Shown: positions 1 through 13,998 of the stretch, in pieces | Numbering within the stretch: position 1 is the stretch's first letter | How the letters are laid out: each line of letters starts with the position of its first letter | NCBI GenBank assembly: GCA_034509925.1 | Contig: CM067537.1 | Span: 9,027,501-9,091,500, forward strand | DNA length: 64,000 bases | From: Hirudinaria manillensis | Taxonomy: Eukaryota; Annelida; Clitellata; Hirudinida; Hirudinidae | Direction: 5' to 3' | The notes under the pieces: generated by a model | What the model was told of the DNA's origin: nothing | Databases searched by the model: none | Seen by the model: the letters and a program-made list of their open reading frames with translations, nothing else | Position numbers and translations under genes: made by a program

Positions 1-3000
1 CGCTTACGGGCCTCTGCTGGGCCGGCTCGGGATAGTTTAACCTTGAAATCGTTGCGTGGGATTTCAAGGTTGACAATGGAGACGACGTCGTCGATGACGG
101 CATACTTTATCGTCTGGAGATGGCGACAACAACAACAGCAGCAACAACAACAACAACAGCAGCAGCAACAACAACAAAGTCAAAAAGCAATTCCTCCGTC
201 AAAAAGTTTCCTGATGGAATTCTCAGCAATTGATTCCCTCCACGGTTTTCATCTGCCATTTTTTTGTCCATCTTTGACAAGGAGACCAGAAGATTGGCGA
301 AATCTCGGTGATGATGACGATGGCAGTGACGACGATGACGACGACGATGAAGGAGGTGGAAACAAAAGCCACTGCTTTTAGGTGGGAGGATGCCTTGTAC
401 GTGTCTGTGGATGCTAAGAGGCAACTTCAATTCCCAACGAGGGACTAAAAACTTCACCTTTTCCTTCAAAATTTAAAAAAAGTGTCAAGTTTCAGACAAC
501 TCTTTAACGAGCTAACATCAAGATCTGCTTCCTTCCAAACTTCAAATTTCTGCAAACCTTTAAACTCTCTGAACTAGAGGGGTTTGAGGTACCGAGGGCC
601 ATAATTTCGACCAGGGTACCCTCCCTAAAAGCCACGAGAGGGCGAGAGTTTTAATAGAATTGGAACTAATCTCATTACAGACGTCGGTCAGTCGCAGGTG
701 TTTCACGTGTTGCTGCTGCCTTTCACGGCAGGTCGACCGTGGATCTTTGAAGGATTTTGTGACAGCAGGAAGAAGAAAAAGAAGAAGAAGATGAAGACGA
801 CGATGATGCCATTAAGTCTTGGAGTGAATTATTAAGTTGGAATTAGCTGGGTAATATTAATACTACTACTCAAGAAAAAATAATAATAATAAAGGCAATA
901 GTGACGACGACGTCGACGATGACGACCATGGTCGTGGCGATGATGACGATAGCAATAAAGGCTGAGTTATACCGGGTTATTGAAGACGACAAGGGCATTA
1001 AAGAAGCTCTCGGGAATCTTTTGAATGGAATTTAAAAATTCAATTTCCATGACTCAAAATCAGGAATGGATGGACGGAAGAACGGATGGATGGATGGATG
1101 GAAGAAAGGAGGGATGGAAGAATGGATGAGAGACCAGTTGGATGGATGGATGAATGACAGAAGAGTCAGGATAATGAACTTTGAAAACTTTAAAAAGTTT
1201 CGCTCAGGAATGGCACATCGTCTTCGTCCATTTTTTTTCTTCACATCTTTTCCGGTGTCAACTTTTTCCGACCTTCCACACTCCGCCTCGTGATCTCCGC
1301 TCATCCGTCCTTCCATCGCCGGCACCCCAATCCAACCCACCACCAGCACCCATCCCAAACCAACCCAACCCTTCCTTATACAAAGTTCTTATCGTGCAGG
1401 ACGTTGGCAAATGGCTCGCCGATGCACTGTATTTCGTTCTTTTTTTATCAGGACCCGCTTGAAAGCATACATCTGCACTTTCCGGCAAATAAATTTCCAT
1501 CTGGGAACATTATTCGCTTTTATTTCGAGAATTAGGACGTCATTGTTAAGAGAGGGTCAGTGGACAGTCAATGGATGGACGCACAAATGAATGCGACCGG
1601 GTGGCTAAACTGGCCGGATGGCCAATTATAGTTGGATGAACGAAGGGAGAGATATTGGATAAAAGAAGGGATCGTTATGAACACACAACGAAAGGACCTG
1701 TTTCAGGCTGTTCCAGATAGACAGAAGAATTGTCAGACAAGAGAACGAAATAGAAGATGAATGATCCTACCAGCTTAAAAAAAAAACAACTCTACATTCA
1801 TTGCACTGTGGTCAAAATCTATAAAACTTTCCCGGGTTTAATCTCCACAAATCCACACTAACTTCGTCGTCGTTGTCCACCAAAACCATCAGCCCAAGTC
1901 CCATAAACACGTGGATTGCGGTCCGCTTTTTGGTCCTCGATTTCCTCCTTAATTTTCATAAATGTTCGTGCCACCGGCACTTTTAGACTCTGACATTCAT
2001 TCGTCCAAACACCACGGTCAGTCATCCATCCGTCCGTCCGTCCATCCATACGAGCATTTTTGATCCAAGATACTGAAAGGAAGAAGCACTGATTTAAACT
2101 CGATCTCTAAACTTGAAGAAAGAAACATTGACATCATTTATTACTATTATTATTGTTTTATTATTATTATTATTATTATCATTATTGTTATTATTATTAT
2201 TATTATTATTACTATTATTATCGTGGCTTTGATAATTTATATAGAGCTTGTTTTATTTAATCAGTTGATTTTAAACGATTATATCCCGAAATAAGGGAAG
2301 AAAGGATCAAAAAAGTCGGCAGAAATAATCACAAAATATTTCCACAGTTGAAAGATACGATCTCAAGATGAATGACAAGATGGCGGCACCCTCAACACAA
2401 CAGGTCATCCATCACCATCGACGCGTCAGACGAGAATCTGAGTAGGGTTATAGCCCCCTCATTCTCCTCCTCCTCCCCTCATCATCGTCGTCGTCATCAT
2501 CATCACAAACGTTGCCTTTATCATCGCCCTAATCACCAGCATCGTCGTCGGCGCAGACTGTGATTAGCTAAAGCGTGGAGTGATGGCCAGATTAGGGTTA
2601 GAGAAGGCGAAAATTTATTTTTATTTGTTTTAAAAATAATTTTCATTTATATTTCTTAAATTTAAAAAAAAAAGATCCTCTGACATTAAGACGAAACATC
2701 ATATGCCGAGTGATTATTTGCGAAACTGAAACCTCCAAGCCGGAAGGCAAGCGTGTGAGTACCCCTCTTCCATGCGCATGGAGATGGAGAGCCACTTGGA
2801 GGAGGGAAGAGGAGATGGATGGGCGGTTGGTTGGACGGACGGACAGACGGGTGGAAGAGACATCGGAAAGAAAAAAGCAATCCAGTCGACCGATCTGTCG
2901 GCTGATAGTTCCCAAGTCGATATGCCATTTCCATATCCAGATTTCAAAATCTGGTCACCGCTACAGGAGCTCGAAACTTGACTCTGGACATCACCGTCAC

Positions 3001-4606
3001 TACCACCAACACCATCATCGTCGTCATCACGGCCAGTTTCATCACTATCACATCAGCTCTCATCCTGAGATCATCCGCGTTATTAAAGCCATCCTAACGC
3101 CATCGCTATCAGCGTCGGCTAACACAATCTCCTCCAATTTCCATTTTTCTCGTCTTCCTCTAAGTTTTCCCAAGTCGCCATCATCAACGTCGTCGTCACC
3201 ACCACCGGCACAGGCCATAAGTCCAGGCAGTACCGGAATGACGCCCACCGTGACGTTATCCCGGAGTCTCCATCAACCGGCATTTGCAGAGCGTCATAAA
3301 AGTTTCCCATTAACATCTCTTTGATGCTTTTATTGCATTTTCACGTGCCCGAGTTACTCCTCAATGAGCCGTCTCGGAACCGGCAATAAAATAATACCAA
3401 AATGCGCTTAGGAACTCGGCCAGAGATCGCCGTCGCTTCAGAAGCTTCACTGGCGACGGTCGCCGACGACATCACGGAATGCGATATCGAACAGAGGGCA
3501 CACGCTCAATGACAAGAGCCAGTGCAAATAGGTGTTGTGGATGTCGACGGATAGAGTGAGCAAGAGAGCATCCGTTGGATCCAGATCTACGCTTACGCGT
3601 TTCTAAGGCTCGGAACGTATTACTCACCCATCACCAAGTTGGCCATTGGACCGCCCTTAGAAACATCCGAGCTTCCATCCGACCAACCATCACTGCTTCC
3701 CGTCGACTTTCGCATCTCGCCCTACTGCTAATCGCGACAATTTTTTCCACTCGGACGTGGCGGAGGCAACATTCTGAGGCGAGCCGGAAGGTGATGACGA
3801 CGACGACGATGATGACGAGGTAGCAGCGGATGAATTGTCGGAAATGACGGCCACCTTTGCCACGGAAAGCAAGATTAATCGTCAGTCGCCATTGTGAAAA
3901 GAACTGGGAAGGCTTTAATGTCGAAACGTAAGAATATGAATCTCCCCCGATTTCACAAAACTTCACAGAACGAGTTTAGAGGAAAAATATGAGAAAAAAA
4001 AACAGTTTTGACTTTTGGTTAATTTAAATCAACGAAACTATCTTCTCACCTTTGCGAGAATGTCCTTCCAGAAATTCACCTCACCACCTCACCTTCACCC
4101 CACGTTCCACTTTGAAGTCGAGACAACCACCACCATCGATCCACTGACTCATCTTTGCGACCAATTCATTCCCCCAAGCCATTCCCCAGATTGTCTGCAT
4201 GGCCCAATTTCTACCTCAACACTATACCACATTTTCCAACGATTTTACAACCAACTGTAAGCAATAACAATACTAATACTACTAGTACTACTACTACTAA
4301 TAATAATAATAATAACAATAACAACAACAACAACCATAGATGTTATCCAGAACAATAACACAGCAATGGTCTTCTGGCAAAGTTCAAGATCAAGATAAAA
4401 ACATGAAAACAACATTGCAGACGATGATGACAGATTTTTTCACATAAACATAATAATAGTAATAATAATAATAATAATGATAATAATAATGATGATAATA
4501 ACAATAATAATAATCATAAATTATTCAAATTGGCAACTGAGACTCAAAGGCATGCACAAAAATCAACAACAACCACCTCCAATCATTTCCATTCCTCCCC
4601 AACATT
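1..4606. other. Repeat-rich intergenic region, no convincing gene
   Basis: No open frame here joins into a recognisable protein. The region holds a CAA/CAG run (about 120-180), GATG tetranucleotide runs (about 1065-1150), an inverted CCAT/CCGT run (about 2027-2048), ATT/TTA runs (about 2140-2220) and AAT/AAC runs (4260-4340, 4450-4515). The longer open frames across it are driven by these repeats (poly-Gln, poly-Asp, His-rich). It could hold the 3' UTR of PGAP1 at its right edge. Exons of an unrecognised gene cannot be excluded. Confidence 0.6.
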
Positions 4607-5190
4607 TCAATCTCTTTTCCTAGGCCGTATCCCCTCTCGTGAAGCAACACCGATGCCGCCTCCTTCATCACGACGGACCTCCGGTAAGCCATCATCATCA
4701 TCATCATCTTCTTCCCCATCTTCGTCATGGAGTTCCAGCACTCCACCTCTGTCCTCCTTGACCTCCAGGGCTTCCTCTCCTACACCTTTCCGAAACCTTT
4801 CCCCCAACTCGACGGCGAGGTCGTGAAAGGTCGGGAGAGCGAGAGCCGCAAACAGGAAGTAACGGAGTCTGTAGAGACTGACCGAGCCGTAGAGGACGAC
4901 CAGAGGTGCGGCCACGAGGAGAGGAAGCCAGCAGAGGGCGCTGTCGTGCCTGACGACGAAAGGGGGTTCCGATGCGATGTCAAACAACAACAACAACAAC
5001 GATGAAAAATCACTGTCGAAACTGACCTCAATTTGCTGAAAACTTTAGGCCGCCTCTTCCAATGGAGTACGATGAAATACAAACCTCCTTGTATCATCAA
5101 CTTTTCGTATCCGAGCAGTTGGAAGCTGAGGATACAAAAAGTTGGCACAGAATAAATGACAAATTGAGAGTAGCAGTAACAACAACAACA

Positions 5191-5233
<43 letters not shown>

Positions 5234-7524
5234 TAATAATAATAATAATAACAATAATAATAATAATGATAATAACAATAATAATAATAATAATAATAAT
5301 GTCAATGCTATAACCAGCAATGATACAATTAATTTTATTTTCAATATAATTTCGCCATAAATTTCTGCCAAGAAAAGATTTAACAAAAAAATATCAAAAA
5401 TTCCTAGAGATGATAGGCGAGGTCGCTTGTGACCTACTTGTGAACGTCCTTGACCCAGATAATGAAAGAGGGGAAGTCGAGCAGGAAAATCAGGAGGATG
5501 ACGATGAAGAAGGAGACGAGGAGAGGCTTCGGTGATTCTCTGTCGTTGCTCGCCTTGCATCGCGAGATCTTGATTTGCAATTTCGTGATAAATAAATTAT
5601 TAACGAGTTATGAATATTAATTAATTAATTAGTATGCAACTGAGACAACAGCAACAACAGCAGCAACAACAACAATAACAATAATAATAATAATAACAAC
5701 AACAATAATAATAAACCTAAAGCAATTGAAACATTAATCGAGTTATTAGCCTATGATATTCCAACCAACCGTGGTCAAGCAGAGCACCTGTGCTGCCAAC
5801 AAGGCCACAGAACTGCAGGTCCAGAAGGAGATCAGCATCGTGACGTGGATGAGAAAGGAAAAGATGTCCGGGGGACCAAACCAGCACCTGGTCAGTTGGA
5901 GGCAAGGATTTGATTAAGTCATCATCGTCATCATCATCACAATCCACCATCATAATCATAACCACCACTAACATAGTCATCATCATCACCACCACCACCA
6001 TCATAACCACAACTACCATAATCATCATCGTCATCATCATCTATAGAAACAACTAGCAGCAAACAACTCACTTTTCAATCATCAAGGACGTGAACCTCAG
6101 CACGACGCACGCAAACTCGGTCGCAGTTTCCAGAAGTTTTAAGAGGCTCCTGGAAAACAGGAACAACAGCAGCAGGATCGGCCAATCACGGATCAAGTCG
6201 TCCTGTTTGCAGCCCAGCAATTGGTCCAAACCTATGAAGCTGCAAAAGGAGTCGAGAGATAATCAGTCGAACAAATTAGTAATCGTTAAGTAAATAAATG
6301 TATATTTATAATGCTATTATTATTATAATGTTATTATTATTAGTATTATTATAAAACTTTAATAATTAACCAATGTCGGTAGTCACCGGTTATGCATGAG
6401 TAAATAAATGTATATTTATAATGCTAATTATAAAACTTTAATAAATAAACAACAACCAATGCATAGATAACGTATCTAGACGATAACGTAATCAATAAAG
6501 GTCAACGAGTACTCACTCTGACGACATCTTCAGCAACAGGAAGGACGCGAAGGGAATGAAATGAGTCAAATAGGATGCTATAGAAAAACAACATCATTAT
6601 TACCTCACAATTTAACTATTATTATTATTATTATTATTTATTATTAATGATAATGTGATCATTATCACCACCACCATCATCATCATCATCATCATCATCT
6701 TACCTTTTGATGCAAACTGCTCCCCGAGCCTCAAGATGGTCGCCATGGCAACGAAGGCAGGCAGGCAAGGAAGGTGGAGGCGAGCCACCTGGGTGTTAAT
6801 TAATTAATTGCAAAGCAAATACATTTAAGAAATACATTTAATACCATGATTTATAAACAATTATTTGCATATATTTATTCATTACTGAATTTTAGTTATT
6901 ATAAATATATAAATATATTATTTTAAAAAATAAAATAAATAGCTACAATATTAGACAATATAAACGTATATAATAAATATTGTAATAAATAATAAATTAT
7001 CCAAAATGAATTGAATTGTAAATTCACGAAGCTGTCTGAAATAGTTGAACTATAAATAGTTGGACACTCACCTGTCCGAAAATTCCCAAAACAGAAGGTC
7101 GGACTTCCACTCGAAAGGTGCAGTTCGAGGACAGGTAGAGTTTCACTCTCGGTCGGGGAAAACCCGGAATCCTGTCTTTCACTTTCTTCGGCAATGACGT
7201 GCCCCTGGTCACGAGCTTCAACTCCATGCTGCTCTCCTGGTCGTTCCTGTGATCATATTTAATAGTATTATTATTATTATTAATTATTATTATTTATTAA
7301 TATTACTATTATTAATTAATTACTATTATTAATATTATTTGATAAAGCAACTATTTTAATAAACACCACTTAAGTTATATTGAAACAATAAACCCAATAG
7401 AAGAAATAATTGAAAAAATATTGGATAATATGATTATTTGTGTAACTATATTAGATTTCATTAACATTGATTATAATGAACAACAACAACAAATAATAAT
7501 AATAATAATAGTAATAATAATAGC

Positions 7525-7565
<41 letters not shown>

Positions 7566-10500
7566 TAATAATAATAATAACAATAATAATAATAATAACA
7601 ATAATAATAATATTACTTAAAGGTTGACAACCTGATCGAAGCATACATCGGATACTCCCTTCGTTCATCTTCAAAAACCACGACAGATGGAGCTGCAAGG
7701 ATGTGATGGGATGCTGATGCGACATTGTGATGATGCAATTCAAATAACAATAATCAATCAAGTAACAATAATAATCATAATCATCATCGTCATCATCACC
7801 ACCACCGCCTCAATCGCCATCATCATCATCACCTCTACCATCATCATTACCACCACCACCATCGTCATCATCATCACCACCACCATCGTCATCATCATCA
7901 CCACCACCATCGTCATCATCATCATCATCACCTTCGTCTCCCCCCTGGCATCCAAATGTTTTAACTCGAACGTCATACGAGTCGAGAAGTTCGAAGTCAT
8001 TGAAAGTCAACGAGTGGAACGAAGGACCGGTCAGGAATGACTCGTGCTTCTGCCAGAACCACAAGGATGAAGATAATGATGGTGATGATGATGATGAAGA
8101 CGATGGTGATGATGATGATGATTGGACAGCTGTGGTTCTCTCTTCAGGTAGGAAAACGTCCACCATTGCCAGGCTCTGGAAATGTATTTGTGTTTCTGTT
8201 AGTTGTGATGATGATGATGATGACAACAAAGTGATGACGATGATGCTGACAACAACAAAGTCACTCACGTAAGACGACGCAGGAAGGACTAGTACAATGT
8301 ACCGATGCGACCTCAGCTGCTCGTAATTGAGGTGCACGACCTGGAGATGATGATGATGATGATGGTGATGATTAAATAGCCACTACTGGAGATACAATTG
8401 GATAATCATCCTCATTAATGTCATCACAGTCAAACAGGATCATCATCACAACAACCACCACCGTCATCATCATAATCATCATCGCTACTGATGACACTAC
8501 TACCATCACTATCATCACCACAACAAACACCTTGTAATGGGAGTCCTTCGACTTGGGTAGAAGAGACGTGGCTGAGGTGAGCAGGTCGAGGTAGTCGCTT
8601 GAAAGAAACAACAACAATCAAAATGTAAGTTTATCACGTTCTTATCATTTCATTCCTTAACTTTGTTTTCTTTAATATTTTAATAATATTAATATAATAA
8701 TAAGATAATATTACTAAAATAATAATATTATTTTTAATAAGTATTTTATATTTCATATTTAATTTCTTATTTCATATTTAATGTTATATTTCATATTTAA
8801 TTTTATATTTCCAGTAACTCTCTGCCTGGTCCTGACCACCTGCCTGCATTACATTGCATTCATTGAATCTGCAAGCACCCAAGGCAACCCCCTTGGAACC
8901 AATTGTGGAATATTTAAAATTATTTTAAAAACTATATTTAAATGTAATATTCAGTAAATATAACAATCAGGTCAGTTTGCTTCGAACGATGGAACAACAA
9001 TAAACAAAACAAAACAAAAGAATACAAAACAAAACAAAACATAAACAACAAAAAACCAAAACAATTACCACGACTCTGCACCTGGTAACGGAGTGCAGGC
9101 TCCGATCCAATTGGAGTTCGTCTGGAATTTTAGGAAGTTTGAAGAGGTAAATCATAGTAATCAATGTTGGCAAAGACCTGATTTACATGTTTACATTATG
9201 ATAATTTATTCTCATTAACATTATCATAATTTATTTATCATTATCATAAATTATTCTCTGGTACAAAGCAGAAGCTTTTTTGGGACGTACGGTGTCTGAC
9301 ATGATGACCACCTGGTAACCTTCCCTGATTCCTGTTAAGTCGATGACAACGTTTCTTGAACGAGGCTGAAAGTAGTCCACCACATGTCACCATCATCATC
9401 ATCATCATCATCGACATCATCATCACCAGCGCTGTTTCCATCACTATCATAATTGCTGCAAACATGGCATAATGCTACTCCTGATATTTCCAAATGACCC
9501 CCAACAACAGCAACAACAACTCACAGCCTTCAACAACAGCAACAACAACTCACAGCCTTCCCCCAATGCCTCCAGGGCACCTCGACAACAGACCACCCAA
9601 AGCCTCTGTTGACTTTCACTCTTCCCGAGGGAGGCGCGTAAAAGCCGTCTCCGTGATTGGTCAGAAAGTGGTACTTCATGACCTCGTAACGATGACTGCT
9701 ATTGGTTGAAATCTGTGGTCATAAGGATAATAGTTAGGGGGTTTAAATGTACATAACATTCTAAAATTTGAGTAAATTTCGTGAAATATAACATGAGTTA
9801 CCATAAAAATCACTTTTTCCTATCTATAATGAGCGGACTGTAATAATAGGTATTATTACATAGTATAGGTTATAGCTAGCAACGTCGATGATGATGACGA
9901 CGATGATAGTAATGGTGATGATGATGATGGCAACAATATTAGTTAAGTCGTGACTGGTTACCCGATGAGTTACTGGGTCAATTATGTCATAAAGGGCCCT
10001 CACTGTGGTCATAACCACCTGTTTGCACCTGATTGATTAGAAAAAAGTATAAATTATTTGCATTGTCGTTACCATAATAAAAATTTGATTTCTCTAAAAA
10101 GAAAAGTAGCAGGAACCGACCAGACGTGGCAGAGGTGATCAGTTGAGACCCACGCCTTTGGCATAGAAGCCGTCTGGAAAAAGTGGTTTATCGATGTATT
10201 AAATAAATAATTAATTAATTATTTTTAAATTAATTATTTATTAAAAATAAATTACTTATCAATTAATTAAATAATCAATGTATTCGTCGTTTAGTTATCT
10301 TCTCAACATCATAATCACCACCACCATCATCATCATCACCATCAACACATCTTATACTCACTGATGTCCATATGGCATGGTGGTGACTGCCAATCTGCAG
10401 ATAAATTAGTCACTTAAGATTCAAAGTAACAGTTATATAAATAATAATAACAATAATAATAATAATAATAACAATAATAATAATAATAACTTTATTCAGT

Positions 10501-10985
10501 AATTAAAATGTAAAATAATAATAATAATAATAAAAATAACAATATTAATTAACAGCTTGTTAAGGAATTAAGATGACAGTCAAAATAATCAATTGATCAA
10601 GGAATAAAAAAAAAATCAACCACAACACTATCCCACCCAAGACAATCCGGTGAGGTCGGTGCGAACCAAGAGATCCCTGTCTCCACCCCCCGTGGATACG
10701 AGGGTCACCCTCCGGGCATCCGCGCCCTCCGAGAGATTGGCATAAATTCTGTAACGGGTGCACGAGCAATACATGCACAATCATCGATCGTTAAACTGTT
10801 ATTTATTTATTATTAATTAATTTATTTATTAATTTGTGTCCATATTTGGTAATAAATTGTTAACATTTATTTTTAAAAGTCATTTACAAATTTATTAAGA
10901 ATCAAATTTTCGTGTCCTTTTCATGCAATATGTCTCTTAAATATGTACCTAATATTATTATTATTGTTATTATTATTATTATTGG

Positions 10986-11047
<62 letters not shown>

Positions 11048-13113
11048 GAGATGCACAATATTGTCATACGAGCTATTTTCACTGCAAATAGTTTGTCATA
11101 ATTTGTTGTTACAAACATCCTACCTGTCACTCATTTTTCTCCATGCTTCATTGGTGGAACTGTAGTAATCCCTCAAGTCTTCATCCAATAGGAGCACAGG
11201 TCTCTCGTGGGGGGCGGCCTGAGTCATCACCACAGAAACACTCGAGTGGTCGAAATCACTCAGAGAGAAGAGAGCTCTGGCAATGACTCCACCCTTAAAT
11301 TTAAAAAATGGTTTCACGAGACACATCGATCACCAAATATATAAATGTAAATATAAAATATTTAATGAAAATAACGATAAAAATAAAATTTAAATTTAAA
11401 ATCGATGGCGACAAACCATGGAATGTCCGACGACAGCCAGAGTGGTGTGCCTTCCTTTGTAGAGGTCGAGGATTCTTTTGACGCAAAGACTCGTAAATGC
11501 TTAAAAAATGTTGCAAAATAACAAATTAAATTAAACAGTCCCTCATTCGTTTGGAGCATCAAAAACATTCATCAAAACTTTTTGTCACCACCTCTTTACC
11601 ATAACCACCACCGCCACTACCACCACCATCATCACCATCATCATTACCACCACCATCATCATCACCATCATCACCACCACCACCATTACAAATCATCACT
11701 TGCCAGTCTGCTTCTTCAACAGGCTTCCAGAAAAAGCTGACAGCTCCTGATAGAGTCCCACATCGGGCCATCGACAATGATAACGATGATAATGATAACA
11801 TCCTCCGAGAACGTATCAATGGAGTGTTCGAGTTAATTATTACTTAACGAATATATCCCATCGAAAAGGCAGACGAACCTCGTCAAAGTCGAGAGTGAAG
11901 AAGTCAAACTTCTTGACGTTCAAACTCTCTGCCATCCTGAGTGCAACTGAACCAACAGACCTCACTGGAAGATTCATTTTCAATGACAACAACAACAATA
12001 ACACAACACCAACAAAACATGACCACAACAACAACAACACAACACCAACAAAACATGACCACAATAACAATAACAACACAACACCAACAAAACATGACCA
12101 CAACAACAATAACACAACACCAACTAAACATGACAACAACATCAAGTAAACATGACAACAACAACACAGATCCTCTCGGGTACGATGTCAACGTTAACGT
12201 ATTAGTCCTTTAATCGTAATAAATAAAACATTATCATTTTATTAACCACTGCTAAAACACTTTACTTAATCAATAACTTTAATGCCTAGCAAGCATTGGC
12301 AAAATAATAAACTCCAGCCCTGGAAAAAAAAATGGTGAAGAATAAATTCTGACCCTGTTTGTAACTTCCAGCATTTCCAGGAATGAACAGGGCAGGTACT
12401 CCATTGTAAGACAAACCCCGATCTCTGTAAGTTATAAGCACCTTTATGACTAGTTATGCTCAGCATTCTGTATGTATTTTATCACTGCATTATCATATCC
12501 GTTCCAGAATCAACATCACAGGCAACCAGAATGGATAATTTTATAACTTCTTAGAAGCATTTTGTTTTTCATAATAATAATAATAATAATAACAATAATA
12601 GTTTATTTAATAATTTCTAACCCCTCTGTGTAGTAGTAAAGGTTGTACTTTGGGTAGAGTTCCTTTGTTTCTAATTTAACTTTCTGAGGGTAAAGTATTT
12701 TAAAAAAAATCATGTCATTCAACAAAAGAGTAACGATTTTAATGTACTAGGCGTGCTTTACTGCTTCTTAGCGATATTACTTCATCCACGTTGCAATGAA
12801 AAATGTAATGGAAATGTTCGCTCAATGGGCACCAACTGAAATTCCCATCTCATGCAAAACCTCAAAGAATTCTCAAACGTATACATCAAATGGCTAAATG
12901 CTATTTGGTGCTCTAAAAGATGCTGCACTAGCAAAATTTCACTGAATGCATCTAAATAAATGAGAAAGTATTGCTCACTATATATTTGGGCATTTCAAAC
13001 ATGTAAGTCATTTCGCAATTATTTGGTCCGACGCGAAATACAAACATGAAAAATGCCAAAAAACCGGCAGCTAAGACTAGACAATGAGCAAATATGGCAA
13101 TAAATTTGGACAT
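4607..13113 (-). CDS. PGAP1: PGAP1, GPI inositol-deacylase (28 exons)
   Basis: ER membrane lipase that removes the acyl chain from the inositol of GPI anchors after protein attachment. Exons (5'->3'): 13113-12979, 12683-12622, 12424-12354, 11964-11879, 11746-11704, 11499-11417, 11293-11124, 10748-10637, 10394-10362, 10173-10117, 10018-9962, 9712-9554, 9365-9291, 9121-9082, 8843-8819, 8597-8531, 8340-8269, 8175-8128, 8049-7932, 7692-7632, 7246-7072, 6788-6704, 6577-6517, 6239-6072, 5887-5770, 5568-5438, 5125-5027, 4940-4607. All phases agree and the product is about 914 aa, close to the usual ~920. Diagnostic pieces: an N-terminal membrane segment followed by CEMTYMFEMPKY; LFIPGNAGSYKQ; the lipase elbow VVGHSM/GG, with its serine split by an intron; GGVIARALFSLSDF; MTQAAPHERPV; PKAWVSTDHLCHVW; then several C-terminal membrane helices. 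The intron after exon 5 has a GC donor. The 25-nt exon (8843-8819) and the middle luminal exons are the least certain. The C-terminus carries an Asp-run tail. Confidence 0.93.
6289..6465. repeat. Imperfect tandem duplication in a PGAP1 intron
   Basis: A unit beginning GTAAATAAATGTATATTT and running to ATAAAACTTTAATAA and ACCAATG occurs at about 6289-6375 and again at about 6401-6465. The first copy is longer by a TTA-rich insertion. It lies between the exons at 6577-6517 and 6239-6072 and looks like a local duplication rather than a transposon. Confidence 0.7.
9502..9559. repeat. Perfect 29-bp tandem duplication covering a PGAP1 splice donor
   Basis: The 29 bases at 9502-9530 are repeated exactly at 9531-9559. 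The right-hand copy contains the end of the PGAP1 exon 9712-9554 and its GTGAGT donor, read on the minus strand. The left-hand copy carries a second, identical donor context 29 bp into the intron. Confidence 0.85.
11985..12165. repeat. Minisatellite, AAC-rich, period about 36-39 bp, four to five copies
   Basis: The unit ACAACACCAACAAAACATGACC with variable AAC/AAT spacers recurs across this stretch within the intron between PGAP1 exons 12424-12354 and 11964-11879. It is open in several frames on both strands, which gives spurious Asn/Thr-rich ORFs. Confidence 0.8.
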
Positions 13114-13998
13114 TTTCAAGAACCGGCGCTATCTTCAACTCTCACGCAAACCTGGCAAAAGCGATTAACATCGGTACAAGTCCTAAAAGTAAAACCTTCT
13201 GAACTGCTCAATGCAATTGAAAAATCTTAAATTTAAAAAATAAATATATATAATTAAACAGTGGATATTATATTTTTTTAAGTTAATACATAACTGGCTA
13301 CAAAGGTGTTAGATATGAAACTATTAAGTTATGTTACATTGTATATAGTTATTGCTTCAATTTTACGAACAAATTTTTTATAATATTAAAGTTGTGATAT
13401 TATTTTTATACCTTTACCTGCAATGTTTACACTGATTGCGTATTGTTACTTAGAGAGGCTTAATAGATCTGGTTTCAAATCATTGAAGCGTGAAGCATTC
13501 CATACCTACGCATTTTTCTCAGCACTGTCTAAATGGCATAAACATTTGTGCTGGACGTGAAATATAGATTTGAAAATAGATCATCTGATATTAATTGAAA
13601 GTTTTCTCACTTGATTTTTTGCTTCACTAGCTGTTCTTCAAAATGATGGTTAGCTTTAAAAATATACTTGTGAAACAATTTTTAGCCTAAATATATTGGA
13701 TTCATATAATGTTGACAGGTTATGGAAGCAAACTAACTTTCCTTCAAATTACTCACACAATTTACTTCAATTCAATGCCAATATAAAAATTTAACGGCTT
13801 CAATTTTCTATAAAAAAGCTTCAATCATGAACTAAATAGCCAAAAATAAACTAGAATTTAGACCAGACTTTAAATCTGCAATAGAAGAATAATTTATAAA
13901 TCATAATATAATAAATAAATAAAATAAAATAATAACAACACTTAATACCCATTCTTGATTCTTTCTGAACTATTTAGAGAGAGGGTGATTCAAGGTCT
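13114..13998. promoter_or_regulatory. Divergent intergenic region between PGAP1 and the LHFPL gene
   Basis: About 885 bp separate the start codons of two head-to-head genes, so both promoters and 5' UTRs should lie here. It is AT-rich. I see no TATA box or other core element I would trust. Confidence 0.5.

Noticed and set aside
43..381. 112-codon plus-strand frame with a poly-Gln run and an Asp-rich end
   Set aside because: It is generated by CAA/CAG and GAT/GAC microsatellites. There is no conserved domain, and the opposite strand is equally open.
2710..3324. 204-codon plus-strand frame
   Set aside because: Composition is His/Ser/Pro from ATC/ACC repeats, with no domain and no splice partners. 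All three neighbouring frames are also partly open.
5062..5560. Poly-Ile and poly-Leu frames on both strands
   Set aside because: Translations of ATA/TTA/AAT microsatellite lying in PGAP1 introns. Only 5568-5438 and 5125-5027 are exons here.
7687..8337. Ile/Thr-, Asp- and Met/Val-rich frames
   Set aside because: ATC/ATG repeat shadows around genuine small PGAP1 exons (8175-8128, 8049-7932, 7692-7632).
11895..12213. Asn/Thr-rich repeated protein frames, at first resembling a repeat-protein gene
   Set aside because: A minisatellite in a PGAP1 intron, open in several frames on both strands.
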